Positions 36,415 through 46,069 of a DNA stretch of 63,138 bases are shown one piece after another. The notes beneath the pieces are model-generated. The model saw nothing but the letters and a program-made list of their open reading frames with translations. It was not told the DNA's origin and searched no databases. How positions within the stretch are numbered: position 1 is the stretch's first letter; each line of letters opens with the position of its first letter. The stretch comes from Bigelowiella natans CCMP2755 (Eukaryota > Cercozoa > Chlorarachniophyceae). A program made the position numbers and the translations under genes. The stretch covers positions 15,001-78,138 of the forward strand of contig ADNK01001280.1 in assembly GCA_000320545.1 (NCBI GenBank), in the 5' to 3' direction.

Positions 36415-37875
36415 ATGGCAGCAAGAACCATAGCAGAAGTCGGAATTAACCGGCAATTGATCTCTGCTTCCCATTCTCCTTACTCTATGCTTGCTTCTCA
36501 ACGCTCGAGCAGGGGGCTTAAATACCAAGCTCATCGTTATCATCGTCGGTTTTTCACTCGAAGAACAGTCCGTTCGATACCTGGAAGTAGTAATAAACAG
36601 TGGATAGTGACAGCAGGAATGATATGTTCGGCGCTGACCACTGCTACTCTAGCCAATGGATGGACATTGGGAAAGATAGGATCGCAGCATCTACTCCTAC
36701 ACCCATTCGCTGAACTTAAGGCACATGCTTCCCGATCTACTGATGATTGCGGTTTAAATACTAGCCAAACTCCGAAAAAAATTGTCCTCGCATCACAATC
36801 TCCACGAAGGTATTTATTTATCTTGGTTAAACTTGTGGGGTTGCAGTTAGGAACTAAGCCTTGTCTTGGTGAAATAGGCGTGAACTGTTATCTGCTTTAG
36901 GATTTGACTTTGAAGTTCGCTCCCAGGTGAAAAACACCAGCCAACAGCCATGAATCTAATTGAAGCTACAAATCTTGAAGTGGAGTGTATGGACATGATG
37001 TTAGAATGTAGACGAGACTGTAGATCCTGGATTTCCTGCTCGGGAAGTTGCTCTCCACCTTGCGCGAAAGAAGGCCGCGGCAGCTGTTCCGAATGTGTGT
37101 GGTCGAAATATCGTCAAGGACTAATACCCCAATACAAAATTTTATAAATCCTTTTTTTGCTTTGTAGTTGCGCCCTGGGGAAATCATTGTAGCTGCCGAC
37201 ACTATTGTTCTCTTAGATGTGCGTCACTTTAAAAGCTCTTCATAAGAAGGAGTGCATATGAAATTTAAACACTATTTCTCAGAATAAAGTTTTGGGCAAA
37301 CCAACTGACCGAGCTGATGCGATTTCAACTCTAATGAAGTTGTCAGGTGTGTTCGATGCAACCAGATATCAGTGTTGCTTATTTACGGGAAATATTTTAC
37401 CGTGATATGCTTACTGATCAACAGGCAGATCTCATGAAGTCGTCACCGGAGTATGCGTGACAGATGAACATGGAAAATCCGAAGCGTTTGAAGACGTTGC
37501 ACTTGTTACATTTAGAAATCTTCAAAAGGTATCTTTTCCCATTGAGTTGAGTGATGAAGAGTACGTATTGATGAGCATTATTCTTCATAATTTCAGTGGG
37601 AGATTGAGCACTACGTAGACAACTACAAGCCCTTCGACAAAGCGGGTATTAGACTCATGTTCATACGTGCTCAAGATTTTTTTTGATCGCTTGATACTTT
37701 GTCTATGCTAGGGTCATATGGAATTCAAGATTGGATAGGAATGGCAGCAGTCACCCAGTTAAATGGATCTTACTTCACGGTGATGGGTCTTCCAGTTCAC
37801 AAACTTTATCAGGTACTGACTCATAATTTTAGTGTCCCGATGATTATTACAAATATTAAGAAAAATGATGAGTAG
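36415..37875 (+). CDS. Maf-family nucleoside-triphosphate pyrophosphatase with organelle-type leader
   Basis: Maf/ASMTL-type enzymes hydrolyse non-canonical or modified NTPs (such as dTTP, UTP, m5UTP) to NMP and PPi. Eight exons: 36415-36809, 36878-36926, 37005-37094, 37168-37218, 37283-37346, 37425-37528, 37597-37645, 37712-37875. They splice in frame to 321 residues. Conserved motifs in order: LASQSPRRRELL (substrate loop), DETVDP, AADTIVLLD (catalytic Asp), LGKPTDRADA, LSGRSHEVVTGV, YGIQDWIG, GSYFTVMGLPVHKL. About 115 residues before the core are Arg/Ser-rich with few acids (RSSRGLKYQAHRYHRRFF) and contain one weak hydrophobic stretch, so targeting to an organelle is likely. If the last exon used the GT after KLYQ there could be a further exon, but the frame is open to the stop. 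Confidence 0.9.
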
Positions 37876-38889
37876 AAGACTTGCCTTACTACTAAAAGCG
37901 GATTCTGAAGTCACATAGCTTCATGCTTGAGTTTGTGGCGGCTACGATGCTTCCACCAGCAATTAGTTAAGATCTTTAGCTATGGTAGCTGTGTGATTGA
38001 CACAAAAGCAAATATGTGTTTCAGTTTCGATCTCGTCATTTTTTCTAGTTTTCTCGTACATGGTCGTGTATGTGCACCGCACATCACTATGGTGATACGC
38101 TAGCACATGTAGCTATATATATAGCGCCACATGCGATGTACGTGCTTGCGTGGCTAGCTGCTGTGCGGGTTAATAAGTGTATGTATCTTCTATAATGCAA
38201 TAATGTTTTGCCCACCCGCGCTATTAAGCTATGTATGTTTTGAATTCGCGTAGCAGCATATTGGTATCGTGCTTGCATTGTGGCTAGGACCGCGCACACT
38301 ACTAGCAGGGCGGCCACGTGCGTGCCAACATATAAACAACGTAACGCTATAGCACTTATATAGGTGTGTCGCACAGCCGCATGCAAACATCGCGCGCGCA
38401 GGACTAGCTAGCTAGAGGAGTGCGTGCATGGCCCGTCGTCGTGGTGACCGTCTCGTTGCTCACGCCTACTAATATGTACTAGTAGTATATACTGCTTATA
38501 CTGCTGCATGTAATGTGCCAATAATGGATGGATCGGAGTAACCTGCTAGCTACATAGTCAAGTCATGGCGATGATGCGTTCGATACGATGTGCTAATTAG
38601 CTAGGCTACATGTGTAAGTAGCGCGGGCTTAATAAAGAGCTATGCCTTTAAATGATCGTATCGTAAAGTGCAGCATGCAACTCCATTCGATGAAATAATG
38701 CAGGAATGTCAAGAAGCACAGATGCGCGCTCGCCTGTCTGCCGTCGGCGGACAGTTATATATGAAGTCGTATCTCTTAGATGTTGTTGCAATTTTTCGTT
38801 TTAATTCAGTCAACTTCAATGACATCCACATTCAAACTGGGGATTGTATTTCTAAGTCACTTTCCCTACAATGACTCGAGGCATCTTAA
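37876..38889. other. Intergenic island between convergent Maf and U2A' genes
   Basis: No gene seen. Between about 38080 and 38640 the sequence is rich in CTAGC, TATATA and GCGCGC words like the other islands. Only short, biased open frames are present. Confidence 0.5.
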
Positions 38890-40244
38890 TCAAACTGGCA
38901 CCTCTCCAGCTGCGAGTTGCTGTTCCAGTCTATCGAGCTCATCTGCGCTAGTTGCTTTCTGGATAGCTTCCAGAATCTTTTTCTGATTGAGGATATTATA
39001 AAGCGTGAAGTGGGTATATTTTCATTCATCCAGTCAATTATTTATTTTAAGAAGGGTGCCACCTTTTCTTCCGCAGTCATCTTTCTCTTCTTAATCACTC
39101 CCGGCGTGAAAGAATTGTCCTCATCGTCCATCGCTTTCGATTCCTTTGAGTCCCCACCAAACAGCTTCTCGGCAGCCTGTCTTTCTTTAGGCTTCACTTT
39201 TTCGAAATCCAGTACTTTCAGCTTTGGCAACTGAATAAATAACAATTTAGCACCATGAGGAATTACTATATGTTCATAAGAGGCTGTTCTATAGAACTGA
39301 CATTTAATCCTACTTAATAGTGTAGACACAGTTCACCACATAAGATCTCACGCGTTGATGCACCATAAAAGTTCTGTAATGACTGACATGTCTTGCCCAC
39401 AAATTGATTCATTATAAATGATGATAAAGGCATCACAACTCCTTGTGCTGATGATCATTAGATCACTCATTCTATGTAAGATTGAGATCATAATATTTAT
39501 AGACATCCTGATTTGTCCTAGATTTTCTACCTTATTTATGACATAGTAACGATAATGCCGATGTTTAACAATTGGATTTCCGGACAAGCTCACACGTTTG
39601 AGAGTGGGAATATCCCCCAATGGGGCAAGTTCTTCTAATTTACCAATCTACCAACACAAATATGGTGATAATTAATTCATTGAGTTCATTGTCAGAACCT
39701 ATGCACTTACTTTGTTATTTGCTAAGATCAAGTTTTCCAACTTAGGCAGGAGCTGACCGAGGCCTCTAGCAAGCTATACCAATAAAAGTAAAATTACAAG
39801 GATTTTAGGAGAACGGTGAAATACAATTCACCTGTGTGATTTTATTGTTGTTTGCCACTAGGGTTTCCAATCTTTTCAGAAGCGGAAAGTTCGATATATG
39901 TTCTAGCTCATTGTCGGATAGGTCCAGAAATTGATAGTGATCTTGCGTCACCTAATTTGTTACATCTGAATCTAAACGGCGAATTTTGAAGATGCAATAT
40001 AAATATTAATATTAGTAACTATTGGGACATGTAGAATGTGAGTAGTTTATAATATTTAGTTCGGAACATTACCCCGAGGTTCTCGATCAAGGGTATTTTG
40101 AAGCCTCGTAAATTGAGCTCCCGCTCCCCAAGGGGATTCATGTAAGCAGGTGCATTACGCACAAGCTCTGCTGTGAGCCTGAAACAATCGAAATGGTAAT
40201 AAGGGACATTTTTGGAAGAGTAATATTTATATAATTTACCTCAT
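38890..40244 (-). CDS. SNRPA1: U2 small nuclear ribonucleoprotein A' (U2A'), leucine-rich-repeat splicing factor
   Basis: U2A' pairs with U2B'' on stem-loop IV of U2 snRNA in the spliceosome. Seven exons: 40244-40240 (only ATGAG), 40178-40073, 39951-39832, 39773-39711, 39647-39531, 39230-39063, 38982-38890. Every junction is GT-AG and the sum is 223 codons plus stop, near the family length (about 255 in animals). The protein begins MRLTAELVRNAPAYMNPLGE, exactly the family start, followed by LRRs (FLDLSDNELE, LVANNNKI, LILANNKI, VSLSGNP), the cap L-P-K-L-K-V-L-D-F-E, and a C-terminal helix ILEAIQKATSADELDRLEQQL like animal U2A'. The first coding exon of five bases is striking. It is divergent from CCT5. 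Confidence 0.93.
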
Positions 40245-40672
40245 CAATACAGGAAGAGGAAGGCGCGTGGAGCTGTAGAGTAAGCAAGCGGGAGCGGAGG
40301 AGGACGACAGCGGAGTGCGCCAGAGTTTGGCCCGAATTTGTTTATACTATCTCTGGAGGATCTCCACTTCGATATTTTTCGGGATTACGATATTTTATTT
40401 TGAAGAAATCTAAAACTCGCAAATCCAGTGAGTTCTGTTTTTTCGCGCGGGCTGATCTCAGACATTTGAAGTTCTTGTCGGAAGGATGTATAAACCGCAG
40501 GAGTATAAATATCCTTAGATTATTATAGCCGTCAATGAATATATTTTGACGGTAGACCTAAAAAAGGTCATTCTTGATACGCATTTCAGCAAATTTTATA
40601 TCTTGGGCCCGCACTTCCTGCTGCTCCTTCCCACCACGCAGAAACCACTTCTTCCCCCCGGAATCAACTGAT
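40245..40672. promoter_or_regulatory. 428-bp bidirectional promoter region (U2A' / CCT5)
   Basis: The two start codons face away from each other across this gap. It is GC-rich next to U2A' (40258-40340) and AT-rich in the middle. No TATA box stands out. Two housekeeping genes probably share control here. Confidence 0.6.
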
Positions 40673-42809
40673 ATGCAGGCTCCGAAGCTAGGCAACCTCT
40701 CCCAATCAATTGCCTTTGATGAATATGGACAACCCTTCATCATCTTGCGTGAGCAAGACAAGCAAAAGCGACTAAAAGGGAAGGATGCGCATAAAGCAAA
40801 CATTCTTGCTGCAAAGTCGGTGGCAAACATCCTCCGATCCTCGCTTGGTCCAAGAGGCATGGACAAGATACTTGTCAGTTCTGACGGAGATGTTACCGTA
40901 ACCAACGACGGCGCAACTATATTACAGAAGATGGACGTCAGTCATGAAATTGGCAAACTGCTGGTGGAGCTTTCAAAATCCCAGGATGACGAGATCGGGG
41001 ACGGCACTACGGGAGTTGTCGTTTTAGCGGGAGCCCTGTTGGACGAAGCAGAGAAACTTCTCGACAAAGGGTCAATTTAGTCTTTTTTTGTATATAAAAT
41101 TTGAAATTGTTGCGCTTAAGAATTTCTATTCTTCCAGAATCCACCCAATCCGGATTGCTCAGGGGTTTGAAGATGCATGTGAAATTGCAGTCAAACATCT
41201 GGGAGATATTGCGGATACTGTTCCTTGGTCAGAAGAGAAATTAGATGCGCTCTATGAGACGGCTGCAACAACATTAGGTTCAAAAATCATAAGCAGGTTT
41301 CAGAAGCAGATGTCCGAGGTAGTATATGAGGATTCAAACAGTTACTTTCATCTAGAGAATATCACGTGCAGTATCTTTGATAAAGTCTATATGTTTGCTG
41401 AACGAGAAAATAAATATTATTTATGATACACGTTCTCTTCATCAGATTGCCGTCAACGCAGTACTCTCAGTTGCTGATTTAAAGCGCAAAGATGTCAACT
41501 TCGAGTTGATTAAGGTCGAAGGAAAAGTTGGTGGCAGGCTGGAGGATACCATGCTCGTTAAAGGAATTGTCCTTGACAAGGAAATTGCTCACTCCCAAAT
41601 GGCGAAAGAGATCAAAGATGCAAAAATAGCAATTCTTACCTGTCCATTTGAGCCTCCTAAACCAAAAACAAAACATAAAATTGACATATCAAGTGCCGAA
41701 TCGTACCAGGTAGAGAAGTACTTCATATGTGACAAAGAGAATTGCATGAACATAAGCTTTTGTCTCAGAATCTGTACGATCGAGAGCAAAAGTACTTCAG
41801 GGATATGGTGAAAAAGTGCAAGGATTCCGGGGCTACTTTGGTGCTATGTCAGTGGGGTTTCGATGATGAAGCTACTCACCTTTTGATGCACAATAAACTT
41901 CCGGCAGGTAATGTTTTTAAGTATTGACCGAAAACAGAAAATTACATGTTCAATATCTTCTTTAGTTCGTTGGGTCGGAGGTGTCGAAATAGAATTGCTC
42001 GCCATCGCAACGGATGCTCGTATAGTTCCGCGTTTTGAAGAGTTAGATAGTTCTAAACTCGGAACCGCTGGTCATGTAAGGGAAATCAGCTTTGGAACGG
42101 ACAACGATAAGATGGTGGTCATCGAGGATTGCCCCAACAGCAAGTACATTTTTTATACCATATCCATCTTTTTTTTGTTCATTGATGTTCCGTGTTTAGG
42201 GCTGTTACCGTTTTGATTCGTGGAGGCAACCAGATGATAATCGATGAGGCGGACCGTTCATTGCATGATGCAATGTGTGTTACCCGAAACCTAATTCGTG
42301 ACAATCGTATCGTTTATGGTGGGGGCGCAGCGGAAGTGGCTTGCTCACTGAAGGTAAAATAATCAGTTATATATGAGCCAGCGTCCAAGGTATAATGTCT
42401 GTTGGTTTTTCTTTTGCAGATATCGGAGTATGCTGATTCTGTATCTGGTATTGAGCAATACGCAGTGCGTTCATTCGCTGACGCACTAGAACAAATTCCA
42501 ATAGCACTCGCTGCAAACTCTGGACTTAAACCTATTCCGGTAGGTTAATCCTTACAATCAACAACCAATTATGTGATTACATTCGTTTTGCTATTTTCGC
42601 AGACACTCGCATCCGTACGTAAGGCACAAATTGAGAAGAAAAGTGCAAAACTCGGAGTAGATTGCATGCAAAGAGGTACTATGGATATGAAGGAGCAAAA
42701 GGTTTTCGAAACTTTAATTGGCAAGCAGCAACAGATGTTGCTCGCAACGCAACTTGTCCGGATGATTTTAAAGATTGATGATATAATTCAGCCAAGTGAC
42801 AAGTTTTAA
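40673..42809 (+). CDS. CCT5: T-complex protein 1 subunit epsilon (CCT5), cytosolic chaperonin
   Basis: One of eight subunits of the TRiC/CCT ring that folds actin and tubulin with ATP. Eight exons: 40673-41070, 41138-41318, 41446-41709, 41769-41907, 41966-42143, 42200-42353, 42420-42539, 42603-42809. They sum to 546 codons plus stop, the normal length. Motifs: [10 protein letters not shown] and REQ (epsilon-type N-terminus), [30 protein letters not shown] (ATP site), [31 protein letters not shown], and [16 protein letters not shown] at the end. Introns are 56-67 nt except the second (127 nt). No missing catalytic residue seen. Confidence 0.96.
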
Positions 42810-43898
42810 GCTTAGATAGACGCTGGAGTAGATAAGAATTTGAGATGAAGACCAAAACCTTTTAATCTACAATTTCGGGGCTAGCTAGATCTTTTCCTTG
42901 AGGTAACATACATACATGATGACTAATGTGTGGACAAACTAAGAAGAAAAAATTAGGACATGTCGTATCGGAGATTCACAATTGCAATTGTCATTTTCGG
43001 TGTTCGAAAATAGTCAAGCAAAAAGTCCAAGCGACAAACAAAGGCGTCACAAGCCTCGTCCTTAATCTATTTGACTTGCAGGATAGAACGTTGTTGTGAT
43101 TCACATTACAGTGAATTGTTACAAAGCAAAACATGCGGCAGATTGAATTGCATCACAGAAGGGCACATGCTGGCTAATCTAGTAATTCAGATTTCATCAA
43201 TTTGCTCGCTGCGATGCTACAACAAAACGAGCGACGGGCGCGCACTCGCAAGCTCGATTCTCGTTACGATGTGCCTCGCAACTGATTAGCTGTTCAACGG
43301 TCGAAATCATGATGCGCGCTACGACCATGATGACATCATGCATCTCGAACTCTGGAGCTTCTCTCGCCGTCCTAGCGTTGTCGTCGATCGCTGCAACGAT
43401 GTTAGCACTAACTAGAGCACTAGAGCATGTCACGTGCATGCGATGTAGCATGCATCGCAGATCGCTAGCATGCATGGATCGTGATGTGCCACTGCTAGAC
43501 TGCTACGCTAGCTGCTAGGCTCTAGCAGCTGCTAGGGCTCACTGGACTGCGCTAGTGCGAGCTAGCGAGCTAGCGAGGTGTGCTCACTAACAATGCTAGC
43601 AGTGTGGCTCACTAGCTCAGCTAGTCAGGGCGGCACACGTGTGTGCCCTGCTCCTCTAGTCCTGTACTGACACGTAACACACCTCGACAAGTTTGATCAG
43701 CAGATCAGCAGGGTGCCGGAGTGAACCAAGAGCCAGAGAGGTCTAGAGGTTGCCAACGATGTTGGGTGCGTGCGTGAACGCCGGTGCCGCAAGAGCAACG
43801 AACGTTTTTTTTGCCACTGCGTGCTGCCTGGCTGCACACGCGCGGGACGATCGTTCCAATCGTCCCAGCAGCGGTGCAGTTGAAAGGGTCGTGGTTGT
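42810..43898. other. 3' region and palindrome-rich island left of the retrotransposon
   Basis: From about 43190 to 43700 there are dense GCTAG, CTAGC, GCATGC and GAGCTAGCGAGC words. No gene seen. The retrotransposon starts at the right edge of this material. Confidence 0.5.
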
Positions 43899-44224
43899 TG
43901 TAGCGCGTACCACTACGCGGGCACAAGTCACGTGCGACAACAAAGGGGTTGTCGCGGATATAGAATATAGATAACGTAGATATTAATACAGCATAGGCAC
44001 GTGGGTTCCGGCGGGACTCATGGCAGCACACCGGAAGTGTGCTGCCCCACGTGCGGCGGCATTCGCGAAAGCTTCGCGAATGATTACGCAGTGCACGATT
44101 TAATAAAAATATAATCTTTAATAAAAATAAACACAACTCTTCAAAAGGAAGCAAACGTGCCTTTCCCCCCCCCTGCCTACTTGTGCACGTAGCGCCTCGG
44201 CCTGTGAACACCTTACGCGCAACA
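43899..44224 (+). repeat. 5' LTR (326 bp)
   Basis: Contains a nested inverted repeat: GCACGTGG (43997-44004) pairs with CCACGTGC (44047-44054), enclosing GGCAGCACAC/GTGTGCTGCC (44022-44031/44037-44046, loop CGGAA). A second hairpin follows, ATTCGCGAA/TTCGCGAAT (44061-44069/44073-44081, loop AGC). AATAAA-like words (about 44100-44130) could be a polyadenylation signal. Confidence 0.95.
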
Positions 44225-44263
44225 ACCTTTGGCTTCCACACACGGGAAACGATTTGACTAACA

Positions 44264-46069
44264 ATGTCACAGCAGCTAGAAGAACAGCAGGACTTTGGCT
44301 CGCAGGCCGTGCAAGGGCACGAGCAGAAACAGGAAAGGAAGGGCGATACGGACGCTAAGGAAGGAGGAGGAACACCTCCACAGGCACCGCCGGGACCAGC
44401 ACCCGGGATTAAGAAAGCAGATGCAGCAGCAGAGGCACTGGAGAACTTCTACGAGGCGGACGACGAGGACGTGGCCGCCGAAAGCAAGAAGGTCGTAATG
44501 GCATTACGAGCCTTGCGACCCAGGGCGAGCAACTACGCCAAACTGAAAGTATCGATAGAATACAAGTATCAGACACATGATGTTTGGGCAGCTATCATGC
44601 AGGACATCATGGATTACGAAGCAGACTTACCTCCAGAGTGGGCAGCTTTGTTTAGGAACGACGGGGGTCTGGGCGCCTCGCGGGGGACGACCCAGAGCAC
44701 CGTCAAGCAGCAGCAGCCGGTACAGCGGAACACCCAGTTCATGTCTGTTAAAACAGCACCGGTTATGATAACGAAATACAACGGGAAAAGAGGTGAGGCA
44801 AGGAGGTGGTGGAAGAACGCTAGGAGTATACTCTGCGACTTTACCCCTAACCCCACCGAAAACGACAAGCTCAAATGGCTAGCTATAATAAAGCAAGCCA
44901 TGGACCTTTACGAGACAGGCAGGACCCGGATCAGGCAGCTAGAGAAAATACACACTACAGTTAGTGGGCTACGAGACGTTGAGGCGATAATGAAGGCTTT
45001 TGTAAATGAACAGGATGCTAACTCCCTACCCCAGGCTATTAGAAAATACAGAGCAATGATGCAGCATGAGAGAGAACCTGTTAGAGACTTTGCCACGCGC
45101 TTCCAGGATATGATCGACGAACTACATGATTTTAATTACAACACAGGTGATGATCAGGCAAGGTTTGAAGAGTTCAAGTTAAAGATAAAGGAATCCACTT
45201 ACGTTACGGAGAAAGGCTACACCACGATGGAGGCAGCAGTGCAGGCTATATCCCTACGCGAGCAGGAGCAGGACCGCAAGTTTACCAGCCCTAAGGTACC
45301 TGGCATAGGAAACATTAACGCTATTAAGCCGCAGCGAGACTGGTACAAGGACAGGGAAGGTAACCGACGTTGCGGATACTGCTCACGTAAAGGGAAACAC
45401 ACCGCTAAAGACTGCAGAGACAGGAAAGAAGGACGACCCAGGATGACGATCAGGCAGCTCAACGAACACTACGAGAAGTTAAAGAGAAAGAAAGGCAGAG
45501 GACAAGGATATAACAACAGCAAATGGCAAGGCAGCAACAACGGGAAGAACAATAAATATAAGAACAAAAAGCAGAACAGTATCAATGCTATACAGCAGCA
45601 GATAAACGGAATATTAGATCACCTTAAGCAGGCGCCGACGAAGACAGCAGTACCAGCAACGCAGGACCAAGACAAGCCCATGACCCTAGACGACATAAAG
45701 AACTTAGGAGTATGCAACATTAATGACGAAGACGCTAACAGGACTATCAAAGTTGCTATGACCAAGGTTAAAGTTAAAGACAGCTACGGAGACTACAAGA
45801 AACTACCTGCCCTTTGGGATAGTGGCAGCATGCCGAAGTCCTTCATAAGCCTAAGCACAGTAAGAAGGTTAGGACTATTGGATCAAGTGACTAAGAAAGA
45901 ACGTAAATATGCTCAAGCAGACGGAAGCTCTTCCATGAAGACCGTCGGTGAGCTAATGCTAAAGCTACAGATACCTGGCAGCGACGCGGAGACCCAAATC
46001 AGACCCGGCTACTGGACAAGACCCCCCCAGCTGATGATTGGGATATCGACAAAGGCAAAAAGTACATAA
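44264..46069 (+). CDS. Retrotransposon Gag with zinc knuckle and aspartic-protease motif
   Basis: 601 codons starting about 40 bp after the 5' LTR. The N-terminal third is acidic and low-complexity. The middle resembles Ty3/gypsy capsid (W-W-x-x-A-R, then RAMMQHEREPVRDFATRFQD, the typical Q-x-x-x-E-x-x-x-x-F-x-x-R-F). A zinc knuckle CGYCSRKGKHTAKDC lies near residue 370 with C-x2-C-x5-H-x4-C spacing, one residue longer than the usual x4. A basic, Asn/Lys-rich region follows. The end contains LPALWDSGSMPKSFIS, a retroviral-type protease active site (D-S-G). So protease is encoded in the Gag frame, before the shift to Pol. Confidence 0.85.
   Translation: MSQQLEEQQDFGSQAVQGHEQKQERKGDTDAKEGGGTPPQAPPGPAPGIKKADAAAEALENFYEADDEDVAAESKKVVMALRALRPRASNYAKLKVSIEYKYQTHDVWAAIMQDIMDYEADLPPEWAALFRNDGGLGASRGTTQSTVKQQQPVQRNTQFMSVKTAPVMITKYNGKRGEARRWWKNARSILCDFTPNPTENDKLKWLAIIKQAMDLYETGRTRIRQLEKIHTTVSGLRDVEAIMKAFVNEQDANSLPQAIRKYRAMMQHEREPVRDFATRFQDMIDELHDFNYNTGDDQARFEEFKLKIKESTYVTEKGYTTMEAAVQAISLREQEQDRKFTSPKVPGIGNINAIKPQRDWYKDREGNRRCGYCSRKGKHTAKDCRDRKEGRPRMTIRQLNEHYEKLKRKKGRGQGYNNSKWQGSNNGKNNKYKNKKQNSINAIQQQINGILDHLKQAPTKTAVPATQDQDKPMTLDDIKNLGVCNINDEDANRTIKVAMTKVKVKDSYGDYKKLPALWDSGSMPKSFISLSTVRRLGLLDQVTKKERKYAQADGSSSMKTVGELMLKLQIPGSDAETQIRPGYWTRPPQLMIGISTKAKST

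Noticed and set aside
43705-44241. 178-codon minus-strand frame across the 5' LTR, and its copy in the 3' LTR
   Set aside because: It exists only because the LTR is open on that strand and crosses the element boundary; no motif.
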